Positions 16,834-28,007 of a stretch of 64,000 nt of DNA are shown here, piece by piece (the first letter of the stretch is position 1; every line of letters starts with the position of its first letter). Source of the stretch: Clostridia bacterium (GTDB lineage: Bacteria > Bacillota > Clostridia > Oscillospirales > CAG-272); contig JAFULR010000013.1 of NCBI GenBank assembly GCA_017483195.1, positions 1-64,000 of the forward strand, written 5' to 3'. Below the pieces are notes generated by a model. The model was not told the DNA's origin and made no database searches. It saw only the letters and a program-made list of their open reading frames with translations. A program made the translations under genes and the position numbers.

Positions 16834-16862
16834 ATTATACCATACTACTTAATTATAGTCAA
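16834..16862 (-). promoter_or_regulatory. Promoter of the riboswitch-controlled P-type ATPase
   Basis: On the minus strand, TTGACT (16862-16857), 17-base spacer, TATAAT (16839-16834). The predicted start near 16827 coincides with the 5' edge of the aptamer. Confidence 0.82.
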
Positions 16863-16895
16863 CATACTTTTGAAAAAATCAATAAATATTGATAT

Positions 16896-17957
16896 TTATT
16901 CAATAATTCCTCCACCGACAACGATATCTCCGTCATAAAGGACAACGGATTGACCCTTGGTGATGGCGCGCTGAGGCTCATCAAAAACGATTCTTATCCT
17001 ATCGTGAGATAATTGCTCAACTGTGGCGGGCTGCTCCTTTTGATTATATCTTATCTTTGCTTTTACACGCACCGGAGAGGGAATAGACTCACAGGAAATA
17101 AGATTGATATTGCTTGCAGTCAGCTCCGTTTTGAAAAGATCGGAGTTTTTGCCGAGAACGACTGTATTGCTTTGAATATTCTTTTCTATCACGTAGGCAG
17201 GCTCGCCAAGCGCTATGCCAAGTCCTTTGCGCTGTCCTATGGTATATTTAATAATACCCTCGTGTTTACCGAGAATATTGCCGTTGATATCAATAAAATC
17301 GCCTTTTTCAAAGCTTTCACCCGTTGAGCGCTCAATGAAGGAAACGTAATCTCCGTCGGGCACAAAGCAGATATCCTGGCTGTCGTGCTTTCGCGCATTG
17401 GTAAAGCCCAAGCCTTCTGCAAGGTCTCTTGCTTCTGTCTTGGTCATTTCGCCAAGGGGAAAAATTGTACGTGATAATTGCTCTTGAGAAAGGGAATAGA
17501 GCACATAGCTCTGATCCTTTGAAGCATCTACCGCTTTTTTGAGCAAATACCGTCCCTCTGCGCTCTTTTCAATGCGAGCATAGTGTCCTGTAGCTATGGC
17601 ATCATAACCGCGCTCTACAGCCATTTTAAGCAGTCTCTCGAACTTAATTCTTCTGTTGCACACGATGCAAGGGTTGGGGGTTGCGCCACTCTTATAGCAG
17701 TTTATAAAGTCTGATATTACACAATCCTTAAATGCAGCCCCGAAATCGTGTACCTCGTGAGGTATATTAAGGATATCACAAACTGCCCTCGCGTCGCTGA
17801 TATCCTGCGCAGAGCAACAGGAATTCTCACCGTATATTAAATTATCGCTTTCATCGTGAAGTCTCATAGTTACACCAATTGCTTCGTGACTTTGCTTGAT
17901 AAGATATGCGCAAACGGCACTGTCAACACCGCCGCTCATCGCAACAAGAACCTTCAT
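16896..17957 (-). CDS. mnmA: tRNA-specific 2-thiouridylase
   Basis: 353 residues, full length. MnmA makes 2-thiouridine at position 34 of tRNA Lys, Glu and Gln using ATP and persulfide sulfur. The PP-loop MSGGVDSAV opens the protein, the first catalytic Cys lies in NPCIVCN, SKDQSYVL is the tRNA-interacting loop and HDSQDICF holds the second Cys. The C-terminal beta barrel has GQRKGLG. It is the second gene of a pair with trmL (14-base gap), joining two modifications of tRNA position 34. Confidence 0.94.
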   Translation of the reverse strand: MKVLVAMSGGVDSAVCAYLIKQSHEAIGVTMRLHDESDNLIYGENSCCSAQDISDARAVCDILNIPHEVHDFGAAFKDCVISDFINCYKSGATPNPCIVCNRRIKFERLLKMAVERGYDAIATGHYARIEKSAEGRYLLKKAVDASKDQSYVLYSLSQEQLSRTIFPLGEMTKTEARDLAEGLGFTNARKHDSQDICFVPDGDYVSFIERSTGESFEKGDFIDINGNILGKHEGIIKYTIGQRKGLGIALGEPAYVIEKNIQSNTVVLGKNSDLFKTELTASNINLISCESIPSPVRVKAKIRYNQKEQPATVEQLSHDRIRIVFDEPQRAITKGQSVVLYDGDIVVGGGIIE

Positions 17958-17971
17958 GTAAAAACTCCTTT

Positions 17972-18484
17972 CTATATTTTATAATTTTCCCACATAAACG
18001 TTGTGGGTGTGCCTTCCTCCAATAATCCTTCAAAATCATTTTGCCTGAATACTTCGTAAACAGCAATTGCTACTGAGTTGGAGAGATTGAGTGAGCGAAG
18101 GTTTGGTCTCATAGGAATTCTTACGCAGGTGTTCGGATTTTTTTCAAGCAGGGATTCTGGCAGTCCCTTGGATTCTTTTCCAAACATTAAAAATACTTTT
18201 CCTTGAAATGCTGCTTCAGTATATTTTCGCGGAGCCTTGGTAGTAAAGTAAAAAACATTGGCATCGGGATTTCTTGCGAAGAAGTCGTCAAGATTTTCAT
18301 AATACGTTATATCGAGCAGATGCCAATAGTCAAGTCCTGCGCGTTTTAGCTTTTTATCATCTATCTCAAATCCCATAGGCTTTATTATATGGAGAGCCGC
18401 CCCTGTTGCTGCGCAGGTTCTGGCTATATTTCCGGTGTTTTGTGGAATTTCGGGCTCGTGAAGAACTATATTTATATTTGCCAT
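17972..18484 (-). CDS. trmL: tRNA (cytidine(34)-2'-O)-methyltransferase
   Basis: 170 residues. TrmL is a minimal SPOUT enzyme that methylates the wobble ribose of tRNA-Leu. The sequence begins with INIVLHEPEIPQNTGN, followed by the trefoil-knot motifs LMFGKESKGLPE and IPMRPNLRSLNLSNS, all typical. ATG 18484 follows AGGAAA; further upstream codons lack a site. It leads the trmL-mnmA unit and is divergent from secA. Confidence 0.92.
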   Translation of the reverse strand: MANINIVLHEPEIPQNTGNIARTCAATGAALHIIKPMGFEIDDKKLKRAGLDYWHLLDITYYENLDDFFARNPDANVFYFTTKAPRKYTEAAFQGKVFLMFGKESKGLPESLLEKNPNTCVRIPMRPNLRSLNLSNSVAIAVYEVFRQNDFEGLLEEGTPTTFMWENYKI

Positions 18485-18516
18485 TTTTATTTCCTCATAT
18501 TTTGATTTACCACACA

Positions 18517-18545
18517 ATTATATAATAAAATTGTTGTTTTTTCAA
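18517..18545 (-). promoter_or_regulatory. trmL-mnmA promoter
   Basis: On the minus strand, TTGAAA (18545-18540), 17 bases, TATAAT (18522-18517). On the plus strand a TATAAT at 18598-18603 may serve secA, but it has no clear -35. Confidence 0.7.
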
Positions 18546-18633
18546 TAATAAAACAAAAAATTTACAAAAAAGTATGGTAATTATTTTGCAGTTGTAGTAT
18601 AATAAGATGATATTTATATTTTTGGAGGATTAA

Positions 18634-21378
18634 ATGGGACTTTTTGATAAGCTCTTTGGCACTTACAGCGAAAGAGAACTTAAGAAAATAGATAAAACTG
18701 TTAATCAGATCGAAGCTCTTGCGGACAAGTATTCTGCTATGACAGATGCTGAACTTTCAGGTATGACACCTAAATTCAAGGAAAGACTTGCAAACGGTGA
18801 AACACTTGATGATATACTTCCGGATGCTTTTGCAGCAGTAAGAGAAGCTGCGGATCGTGTTTTGGGCAAGCGACCTTTCAGAGTGCAGCTCATAGGCGGT
18901 ATTATACTTCATCAGGGTAGAATTGCAGAAATGAAAACCGGTGAGGGTAAAACTCTTGTGGCTACCATGCCTGCCTACCTTAACGCTTTGACCGGTGAAG
19001 GAGTTCATATTGTTACCGTTAACGATTACCTTGCTTGCCGTGACAGTGAAGAAATGGGTAGAGTTTACGGCTTTATGGGACTTACGACCGGAATAGTTGT
19101 TCACGGACAAAGCCCTGCGGATAAACAGGCTGCCTATGCTGCGGATATTACTTACGGCACTAATAACGAGTTTGGATTTGACTATCTTCGTGATAATATG
19201 GTGGTTTACAAGCAGCATCTTTCACAGCGCGGTCATAATTTTGCAATCGTTGACGAGGTTGACTCCATTCTTATTGATGAGGCGAGAACTCCCCTTATCA
19301 TTTCGGGCGCGGGAGATCCCTCGACTGATCTTTACACAAAGGCAGACACGCTTGTACGTAAGTTTAAAAAGCTGGTTGTTAAGGAGCTTAATGCTAAGGA
19401 CGACAACGATGACGTCGATGCGGATTATATCGTTGATGAAAAGGCAAAGAATGCCGTTATAACACCTGCGGGCACTCGCAAGGCTGAGCAATTCTTTGGT
19501 ATTGAAAACCTCAGCGATCCCGAAAATAATGAGATCGCTCACCACATCAACCAAGCCATCCGTGCTTACGGTACAATGAAGCGCGATGTTGATTACGTTG
19601 TAAACGAAAACGGTGTAATGATCGTTGATGCATTTACGGGACGTCTTATGCCGGGAAGAAGATACTCTAACGGTCTTCATCAGGCTATTGAAGCTAAGGA
19701 AAGAGTTAAGATCGAAAAGGAAAATCAGACTCTTGCTACGATCACCTTCCAGAATTACTTCAGAATGTATAAGAAGCTCTCCGGTATGACGGGTACTGCT
19801 CTTACAGAGGATGCTGAATTCCGCGAGATATACACGCTTGACGTTGTTGAAATTCCCACCAATAAGCCAATGGTGAGAATCGACCACAATGACGTTCTTT
19901 ATAAAACGATCAACGGAAAGTACAGAGCTATCGTTAACAAGGTAAAGGAATGCCACGCCAAGGGTCAGCCCGTTCTTGTCGGTACTGTTTCAATCGACAA
20001 ATCCGAGATTCTTTCAAAGCTTCTTGACAGAGAGGGAATCAAGCACACGGTACTTAATGCAAAGCTTCACGAAAAGGAAGCGGAGATAGTTGCGCAGGCA
20101 GGTAAGCTTGGCGCAGTTACGATCTCTACCAATATGGCAGGACGTGGAACCGATATTATGCTTGGAGGTAACTCCGAGTTTATGGCAAAGAATGAGATGA
20201 GAAAGAGGGGCTACTCCGATGAGCTTATTTCACTTTCTACCGGTACGTCCGTAGTTGATGACGAGGAGATAATGGAAGCCCGCAGAACCTTTGCCGAGCT
20301 TAATAAGAAATATAAAAAGGAGATCGAGCCCGAGGCACAGAAGGTCAGAGAAGCCGGTGGCTTGTTCATCCTTGGCTCCGAGCGACACGAATCCAGACGT
20401 ATTGACAACCAGTTAAGAGGTCGTTCCGGTCGTCAGGGAGATCCCGGTGAGTCCTGCTTTTTCCTTTCTCTCGAGGATGATCTTATGCGCTTGTTTGGCG
20501 GAGAGAGAATGCATCTCATTGCCAGCAATCTCGGTATGAGTGACGAAGATTGTCTCGATTTCAAAGCTTTCTCAGGTGTTATAGAGTCTTCTCAAAAGAA
20601 GGTAGAGGACCTTAACTTTAAGAGACGTAAAAACGTTCTTGCTTATGACGACGTTATGAATAAGCAAAGAGAGCTTATCTATAAGCAGCGTCAGGACGTG
20701 CTTAACGGAGCTGATATTTCCGGTAAGATCGCCAATATGATAGCTGAAACTGTTGAGCAGAAGATTTCCGAGCTTTATGACGCGGATGCAAAATCCTTGG
20801 ATGTGAAAGCTTTGGATGCATATTTTATTCCTCTTCTCAGAGAAAAATATCCGTTTGTTGAGCTTCGCAAGTACGTTGACAGCAAATCTATAAGTGAGCG
20901 CGATGTAAATTATATGACAGAGCTTTTATCGGAGCGCGCTAACGACGTTTACAAGGAAAAAGAGGATCTTTTCGGAGCGGAAAATATGCGTGAGATAGAA
21001 CGTGCGGTCCTTCTCCGTAACGTTGACCGCAAGTGGATGGATCATATCGATGCTATGGATGATCTAAAGGGAAGCGTTGGACTTCAGGGTTACGCACAGC
21101 GCGATCCCGTTAACGAGTACCGCTTCCGCGGCGCTGACATGTTCGATGAGCTTGTTGGTGATATTCGCGAGAATACCGCGAGAATGATTCTTTGTCTTAC
21201 CAAAAAGGCTCCCGACACGGAAAGAGTTCAGATAGCAAATCCCATTACCGAATCTGCTTCGGGTGAGATTGCAAAGAAAAAGATCACCGTCGTTAAGGGG
21301 GAAAAGGTCGGCAGAAACGATCCTTGTCCCTGTGGCAGTGGTAAAAAATATAAGAACTGTTGCGGTGCAAACAGATAA
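18634..21378 (+). CDS. secA: Preprotein translocase ATPase SecA
   Basis: 914 residues, full length. SecA drives precursor proteins through SecYEG. The DEAD-like motor has MKTGEGKTL (Walker A) and VDEVDSILIDEA (Walker B), the preprotein cross-linking region follows, then NBD2 with GTVSIDKSE and GRGTDIMLGG, and LRGRSGRQGD. The C-terminus carries the zinc-binding SecB/ribosome motif NDPCPCGSGKKYKNCC. GGAGG precedes ATG. It is a single-gene unit with its own terminator. Confidence 0.97.
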   Translation: MGLFDKLFGTYSERELKKIDKTVNQIEALADKYSAMTDAELSGMTPKFKERLANGETLDDILPDAFAAVREAADRVLGKRPFRVQLIGGIILHQGRIAEMKTGEGKTLVATMPAYLNALTGEGVHIVTVNDYLACRDSEEMGRVYGFMGLTTGIVVHGQSPADKQAAYAADITYGTNNEFGFDYLRDNMVVYKQHLSQRGHNFAIVDEVDSILIDEARTPLIISGAGDPSTDLYTKADTLVRKFKKLVVKELNAKDDNDDVDADYIVDEKAKNAVITPAGTRKAEQFFGIENLSDPENNEIAHHINQAIRAYGTMKRDVDYVVNENGVMIVDAFTGRLMPGRRYSNGLHQAIEAKERVKIEKENQTLATITFQNYFRMYKKLSGMTGTALTEDAEFREIYTLDVVEIPTNKPMVRIDHNDVLYKTINGKYRAIVNKVKECHAKGQPVLVGTVSIDKSEILSKLLDREGIKHTVLNAKLHEKEAEIVAQAGKLGAVTISTNMAGRGTDIMLGGNSEFMAKNEMRKRGYSDELISLSTGTSVVDDEEIMEARRTFAELNKKYKKEIEPEAQKVREAGGLFILGSERHESRRIDNQLRGRSGRQGDPGESCFFLSLEDDLMRLFGGERMHLIASNLGMSDEDCLDFKAFSGVIESSQKKVEDLNFKRRKNVLAYDDVMNKQRELIYKQRQDVLNGADISGKIANMIAETVEQKISELYDADAKSLDVKALDAYFIPLLREKYPFVELRKYVDSKSISERDVNYMTELLSERANDVYKEKEDLFGAENMREIERAVLLRNVDRKWMDHIDAMDDLKGSVGLQGYAQRDPVNEYRFRGADMFDELVGDIRENTARMILCLTKKAPDTERVQIANPITESASGEIAKKKITVVKGEKVGRNDPCPCGSGKKYKNCCGANR

Positions 21379-21381
21379 ATG

Positions 21382-21410
21382 AAAGAGGTGGATTTTATCC
21401 ACCTCTTTTT
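21382..21410 (+). terminator. secA terminator
   Basis: AAAGAGGTGGAT (21382-21393), loop TTT, ATCCACCTCTTT (21397-21408), then TT. It runs up against the end of the convergent LRR gene. Confidence 0.88.
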
Positions 21411-22590
21411 AGCTTTTAATATTTCCGTCTGTACAATGAATTGTATAGCTATCAGTACCAACACTCCAATTTTCGTGCTTTTCTATTGAGTTCCATTCAT
21501 CAACGGAACCGTTAAAATAAATATCAGTAAGGTTGCTGCAATAGAAGAACACTAATGCTTCAAGGCTTTCTAAAGTGTTCGGGAGGCTTACCGAATGTAA
21601 AGACGAGCAATACTCAAACGTATTTTCCCTTAATACAGTTACTCCTTCGGGGATGCTTATTTCCTGCAAATTGGCGCACGAGCCAAAGGCGTGCTCACCA
21701 ATGTCATATATTCCGTTTCCAAGGTGAATATTTTTCAATGAAGATGCTTCATAAAATGCGTAATCACCAATGAATTTAACGGTATTTGGGATAATAACAC
21801 TATTGATAGAGTTGCTGTATTGAAAAGCTTTTTTATTTATAGAGTCAATACACACTCCGTCAACTTCTTCGGGAATAACTATATCTACATCCTTGCAGGT
21901 GCCTATTCCGGCAATGGATGATCCGTTAATATTCAAACCGGACGAGGTTTGAATTGCTTCGCTTTTTAAAATGTCCCCGCAGTTTATACAAGGGTATTCC
22001 TTGTAAATTCCGTTGAGGATCCAATTGCCCATGATATGCTCAAGAGTGTCGATCTCTTGAATTTCACTGTGGCCGCAAGGGCATGAGCGTTTTTTTAATC
22101 CTACTTCCGAACAGGATGCATAAATGATTGTTTCCCAATCAGTGAAGGTGTGACCGGGTGCTTTTATAATTTCTTCCTGCTTAAAACCGCAATCGCAAGC
22201 TCTTGATTGTAAACCATTCGTGGTACAGGTGACTTGTTGTACGGTTATCCATTCGCCAAAGGTGTGAGAATGGTTCGTAAGTGATTCTGTTGTTATTATG
22301 CTTTGGCAAACAGTACATCTTTTTTGGCGAAGGGAATTGATCTCGTCAAACTCCCAATCTCCCTCGGTGTGATCAAGCATATCAAGCCTTCTATCCTGCA
22401 TCTCACCACAATTGCAGTATCTTCTTTCAATTCCATAGCTATTGCAAGAAGGCTCTTTATACAATTCCCATTCTCCGTATGAATGAATGTGTCTGAATAT
22501 TAGAAGGCACAATATTGCAAGCATCAGGATTGCAATCAGACAGAGAAGTACTTTGTGTTTTTGAGTATATTGATATAATAGTTTCTTCAT
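21409..22590 (-). CDS. Membrane-anchored protein with Cys-rich repeats and BspA-type LRRs
   Basis: 393 residues. An N-terminal membrane helix (about 11-32, VLLCLIAILMLAILCLLIF) follows basic residues, so it is anchored and faces outward. Next come three or four imperfect repeats of about 55 residues, each with a tryptophan block (GEW/TDW/GNW) and a C...G(I/L)..R.C.CG pattern. The C-terminal third holds LRR_5 repeats (IGDYAFYEAS, IGEHAFGSCA, LRENTFEYCS) and the same cap as the gene at 2033 (YFNGSVDEWN). The cysteine pairs could bind zinc or form disulfides. Start at ATG 22590 (GAGG 7 bases upstream); a nearby ATG at 22602 is the alternative. Function unknown; probably surface adhesion. Confidence 0.75.
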   Translation of the reverse strand: MKKLLYQYTQKHKVLLCLIAILMLAILCLLIFRHIHSYGEWELYKEPSCNSYGIERRYCNCGEMQDRRLDMLDHTEGDWEFDEINSLRQKRCTVCQSIITTESLTNHSHTFGEWITVQQVTCTTNGLQSRACDCGFKQEEIIKAPGHTFTDWETIIYASCSEVGLKKRSCPCGHSEIQEIDTLEHIMGNWILNGIYKEYPCINCGDILKSEAIQTSSGLNINGSSIAGIGTCKDVDIVIPEEVDGVCIDSINKKAFQYSNSINSVIIPNTVKFIGDYAFYEASSLKNIHLGNGIYDIGEHAFGSCANLQEISIPEGVTVLRENTFEYCSSLHSVSLPNTLESLEALVFFYCSNLTDIYFNGSVDEWNSIEKHENWSVGTDSYTIHCTDGNIKS

Positions 22591-22650
22591 AAAATGCCTC
22601 ATAAAAGTGCTTTTTATTAATAATAACACAAATTTATTGATATTACAATA

Positions 22651-22684
22651 AAAAAGCAGAAAAGTTTAACTTTTCTGCTTTTTC
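22651..22684 (-). terminator. Terminator of the ATP synthase operon
   Basis: Palindrome AAAAAGCAGAAAAGTT / AACTTTTCTGCTTTTT at 22651-22683 with T-runs on both strands, just after the atpC stop. Confidence 0.85.
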
Positions 22685-22686
22685 TG

Positions 22687-23088
22687 TTATTTTAACTCGT
22701 ATACTTTGATTCTGGAAAGTGCTCTTTGAAGCTTGAGTTTAGCTATTTCAACGGCTTTTGAATCCTTTGATGTCGCAATTACGTCAGTTGCTCTTTGTTT
22801 AGCTAACTTAGCTCTGTCGATATCAATATTTTCAGCAAATTCAAAGGTAATGGCAACAAGCTTTACTTCACTCTGAGAAACGGTTACAAAGCCACCGGAA
22901 ACAGATGCAAATCTATCTCTGCCGTTTTCCCTGATACGAATCTTGCCTATTCCAAGCGCGGTAACATAATCTATATGACCTGCCAGAAATTCGACAGTTC
23001 CTTCACTGGTATTTACCAAGAGACTTTCGATCATACCTTCATAGGCTAACCCATCGGGAGTTACGATTTCAAGATGGAATTCCTTCAT
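22687..23088 (-). CDS. atpC: ATP synthase F1 epsilon subunit
   Basis: 133 residues. The epsilon subunit is part of the central stalk and can inhibit ATP hydrolysis. The beta-sandwich domain (FHLEIVTPDGLAYEG, VEFLAGHIDYVTALG) is followed by a two-helix C-terminus (about 88-133). In most species the second block reads LPGHIPL; here it is LAGHIDYV. ATG 23088 has an AGGG site; a GTG 9 bases upstream overlaps that site. Last gene of the operon. Confidence 0.93.
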   Translation of the reverse strand: MKEFHLEIVTPDGLAYEGMIESLLVNTSEGTVEFLAGHIDYVTALGIGKIRIRENGRDRFASVSGGFVTVSQSEVKLVAITFEFAENIDIDRAKLAKQRATDVIATSKDSKAVEIAKLKLQRALSRIKVYELK

Positions 23089-23108
23089 AGTATTCACCCT
23101 GCGGCCAA

Positions 23109-24539
<1,431 letters not shown>

Positions 24540-25376
24540 TTAAAGTGCCTCAGCGCCTGACACGATTTCTGTAATTTCCTGGGTAATTGCTGCCTGACGG
24601 GCTCTGTTATAGTGAAGCATAAGGGAACCAATGATTTCTTCAGCATTTTTATTGGCTGAGTTCATTGCCATTCTTCTTGCACCCGATTCTGAAGCGAGGC
24701 TTTCGCAAAGAGCGGAGTAGAGAATACCGCCTACGTACTCGGGTACTATCTGATTGATTATTTCGTTTGGATCGCAATCTGTCAAGAATTCGGTTTGTTC
24801 CGCAGCTTTTGGTACGTCAAGTGGTAAAAGCTTTTCATAAACCGCTTTTTGAGTCATCATAGAAACAAACTCTGTGAATACAATAACTACTTCACCGTAA
24901 GAATCGTTTGCAAAGCCTTCTGCAACTATTTTTCCGAGCGAGAGGATTGAGCCAACGCTTTGATCGGCGGCATTTGCGAAAATGTCACTATAAATATCAT
25001 AATTTCGATGTTTATAGTATTCCAATGCTTTTTTACCAATGGGCAACCAAATGGCTTCCTTTCCACGGCTTAATTTTTCCGCCAATTTGAAAATATTGGA
25101 ATTATATCCTCCGGCAAGTCCTCTGTCTCCGGCAAACACTATAAAAAGAGTTTTTGAAGAGCGGGAACCATCAAACCATACGGAATTTGCTTCCTCGGAA
25201 ATTGATGCGATATCGTCAATAGCCTTACCTAAGATCTGATAGAAGGGGCGTGTACGTTCAACAGTTTCCTTTGCACGGCGAAGCTTTGAGGTAGCAACAA
25301 GCTCCATAGCTTTAGTAATCTGCATCGTGCTTTCAACACTTTTTATACGGGCCTTGATGTCATTCATTCCAGCCAT
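24540..25376 (-). CDS. atpG: ATP synthase F1 gamma subunit
   Basis: 278 residues. Forms the rotating central shaft. The N-terminal helix IKARIKSVESTMQITKAM and the C-terminal ASESGARRMAM...ARQAAITQEITEIVSGA are the standard coiled-coil ends, with the Rossmann-like domain between. Start taken at ATG 25376 (AAAGGA 12 bases upstream); a GTG three codons earlier is possible. Confidence 0.95.
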   Translation of the reverse strand: MAGMNDIKARIKSVESTMQITKAMELVATSKLRRAKETVERTRPFYQILGKAIDDIASISEEANSVWFDGSRSSKTLFIVFAGDRGLAGGYNSNIFKLAEKLSRGKEAIWLPIGKKALEYYKHRNYDIYSDIFANAADQSVGSILSLGKIVAEGFANDSYGEVVIVFTEFVSMMTQKAVYEKLLPLDVPKAAEQTEFLTDCDPNEIINQIVPEYVGGILYSALCESLASESGARRMAMNSANKNAEEIIGSLMLHYNRARQAAITQEITEIVSGAEAL

Positions 25377-25400
25377 GCTATACACATCCTTTCTAAATTA

Positions 25401-26909
25401 TTATTTGATAAATTTTTCCTTTACGCAAAGAATTGCTTCTTTAAGCTCCGATGCGCTTTCTGCTGAAAGATCTCCTGTTTCTCTAATGGTTGAAAGAAGA
25501 TCTGCTTTTACTGCGATAAGATACTCGAACAATTCCTCTTCAAAGCGATGAACGTCCGCTGTGGGTATTTCGCGGAGCATATTGTTAACTACCGCATAAA
25601 TGATCGCAACCTGAAGCTCAACGGCAATAGGAGAGTTTCTGTTCTGCTTGAGAACCTCAACTATACGCGCACCCTGTTCAAGTCTTGCTTTTGTATCTGC
25701 GTCAAGGTCCGAACCGAACTGAGCAAATCCCTGAAGCTCACGGTACTGCGAGTAGAGAAGCTTAAGCGTACCGGAGACCTTTTTCATTGCCTTGATCTGA
25801 GCATTACCTCCAACACGGGATACAGAGATACCGGGGTTAACCGCAGGTCTTACGCCCGAGTGGAAAAGCTCTGACTCAAGGAATATCTGACCGTCGGTAA
25901 TGGAGATAACGTTAGTGGGGATGTACGCGGAAACGTCACCCGCCTGAGTTTCTATTATCGGAAGAGCTGTAAGTGAGCCTCCGCCGTATTCGGGCGCAAG
26001 TCTTGCGGCTCTTTCAAGAAGTCTTGAATGAAGATAGAATACGTCACCGGGATATGCTTCACGTCCCGGAGGGCGTCTGATAAGAAGGGAAAGCGCACGG
26101 TAAGCAACCGCATGCTTTGAAAGGTCATCATAAATTATAAGAACGTCGCGTCCCTTGTCCATAAAGTATTCACCCATTGCGCATCCTGCGTACGGAGCGA
26201 TATACTGAAGGGGAGCGGGGTCACTCGCATTTGCGGAAACTACGATGGTATAATCCATAGCTCCTGCTCTGTAAAGGGTATCAACAACAGTTGTTACCGT
26301 GGACTGCTTTTGTCCGATAGCAACGTAGATACAGATAACGTCCTTACCCTTTTGGTTTATAATTGTATCTGTGGCGATAACGGTCTTACCTGTCTGTCTG
26401 TCACCGATGATCAATTCTCTCTGTCCTCGTCCGATGGGGATCATAGAGTCGATTGCCTTGATACCCGTCTGAAGGGGAACGGAAACTGATTTTCTTTCGA
26501 TGATGCCGTAAGCACGTCTTTCAATGGGACTGAACTGTGCGCAGTTTATCGGACCCTTACCGTCGATGGATTGACCGAGAGCATTGACTACTCTGCCGAC
26601 AAGCTCCTCTCCAACGGGAACGGATACAACCCTTCCTGTTCTTTTAACGATACTGCCTTCTGTAATACCTACATCATTACCGAGAAGAACGCAGCTTACG
26701 AAGGTTTCTTCAAGGTTGAGAGCCATACCATAGGAACCGTTAGAAAACTCAAGCAATTCATTTGCTTTGCACTTATCAAGTCCGTGAACCTTTGAAATAC
26801 CGTCACCTACAGAGATTACGTATCCGATCTCGTCCTGCTTAGTCTGAGATTCGTAATTACGTATCTGTTCTTTTATGATTTTTGAAATGTCATCTATTTT
26901 TGACTGCAT
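25401..26909 (-). CDS. atpA: ATP synthase F1 alpha subunit
   Basis: 502 residues. Non-catalytic nucleotide-binding subunit. N-terminal beta barrel, then Walker [21 protein letters not shown], the arginine-finger region ([11 protein letters not shown]), and C-terminal helices. Length is standard. It has an ATG start and lies 15 bases after atpH. Confidence 0.97.
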   Translation of the reverse strand: MQSKIDDISKIIKEQIRNYESQTKQDEIGYVISVGDGISKVHGLDKCKANELLEFSNGSYGMALNLEETFVSCVLLGNDVGITEGSIVKRTGRVVSVPVGEELVGRVVNALGQSIDGKGPINCAQFSPIERRAYGIIERKSVSVPLQTGIKAIDSMIPIGRGQRELIIGDRQTGKTVIATDTIINQKGKDVICIYVAIGQKQSTVTTVVDTLYRAGAMDYTIVVSANASDPAPLQYIAPYAGCAMGEYFMDKGRDVLIIYDDLSKHAVAYRALSLLIRRPPGREAYPGDVFYLHSRLLERAARLAPEYGGGSLTALPIIETQAGDVSAYIPTNVISITDGQIFLESELFHSGVRPAVNPGISVSRVGGNAQIKAMKKVSGTLKLLYSQYRELQGFAQFGSDLDADTKARLEQGARIVEVLKQNRNSPIAVELQVAIIYAVVNNMLREIPTADVHRFEEELFEYLIAVKADLLSTIRETGDLSAESASELKEAILCVKEKFIK

Positions 26910-26924
26910 TTTTTCACCAACTTT

Positions 26925-27470
26925 TTAAATTACTAAATCTTTGAGACTCTTTTCAAAACTATCAAGTCTTGTTTTTATTGAGCCGTCTATTTGTTTACCA
27001 AGATATCTCAGCTTCATACCGCCAAGAATATCGGGGTCAATGGTGTTATTGACTATGATTTGTTTGTTTGTTATAGCATGTAATTTATGCTGCAATCTCT
27101 CGATCTGAGAAGGGGAGAGGGGGATAGCAGATATAGCCTCAACTCTTTCTATACCTCGGGATTGGTCGTAGCTCGCGAGAAATGAAATTTGAATTTTATC
27201 AATGAGATATACCGTTCTTCTCTCGCAAAGTATTTTTACGAGATTTACGAGATTTCTATTGAGAGAACCAAATGACTTTTCTACAAGGCATACTCTCTCT
27301 TCACGTGGGATAGAAGGGGTATCGAGTAATTTAAGATACTCGGGGTTTTCTGCGACTGCACCGCAAACTGTTTCAAGATCTGATTTTACAAGCTCGGTTT
27401 CTGCAAGCTCTTCAGAAAGCATGAACAGCGCGTCAGCATAATTTTTTGCTTCGCGATCAATATATGCCAT
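26925..27470 (-). CDS. atpH: ATP synthase F1 delta subunit
   Basis: 181 residues. Delta caps F1 and holds the peripheral stalk. The N-terminal six-helix domain starts with AKNYADALFML and the C-terminal block DPDILGGMKLRYLGKQIDGSIKTRL is characteristic in pattern. ATG 27470 follows GGTGAT, which overlaps the atpF stop region; one base separates the two genes. Confidence 0.93.
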   Translation of the reverse strand: MAYIDREAKNYADALFMLSEELAETELVKSDLETVCGAVAENPEYLKLLDTPSIPREERVCLVEKSFGSLNRNLVNLVKILCERRTVYLIDKIQISFLASYDQSRGIERVEAISAIPLSPSQIERLQHKLHAITNKQIIVNNTIDPDILGGMKLRYLGKQIDGSIKTRLDSFEKSLKDLVI

Positions 27471-27471
27471 A

Positions 27472-27984
27472 TTAATCACCAACACTGTCTATAAAGGAAT
27501 CGATAAATGCCGAGTGTTCCTTTTCCGAAACCTCTCTGCCAATAACGGCACCGGCTATTTCTATAGCCATTTCTGACACCTCGTCCTTTACCTCTAAAAG
27601 AGCGCGCTGCTTTTCAAGAGCAATTTGTTCTTCGGCTCTTTCATAAATTCTTGATGCTTCACTCTGGGCATCTCTGATGATTTCCTCTTCTTTAAGCTGA
27701 GCGCGACGGAGAGCTGTTTTAAGAATTTCTTCGCTTTCCTCATTTGCGTTGTGCAGCTTTTCTTCATAAGAGGTCTTCATTTCATTAGCCTGTGTTTCGG
27801 CATCTTCAGCATTTTTATACATATCATCGATTTCCTTTTGACGGGAATCGATCATATTCTTCATAGGAACAAACAGTATCTTTTTTAAGAACAAATACAA
27901 AATCAGTAGATTACACCATGCAAAAAGCATCGTCCAGACATTAACGCCTACAAACGATTCAAAAGCATCAAATACTACACTCAT
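27472..27984 (-). CDS. atpF: ATP synthase Fo subunit b
   Basis: 170 residues. One N-terminal membrane helix (about 17-38) and a long charged coiled coil that forms the peripheral stalk. Family features include F-V-P-M-K-N-M-I-D-S-R-Q-K-E-I directly after the membrane helix. Position between atpE and atpH confirms the call. Confidence 0.95.
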   Translation of the reverse strand: MSVVFDAFESFVGVNVWTMLFAWCNLLILYLFLKKILFVPMKNMIDSRQKEIDDMYKNAEDAETQANEMKTSYEEKLHNANEESEEILKTALRRAQLKEEEIIRDAQSEASRIYERAEEQIALEKQRALLEVKDEVSEMAIEIAGAVIGREVSEKEHSAFIDSFIDSVGD

Positions 27985-28007
27985 TGTGTTCTCCTTAAAA
28001 GTTTAAA

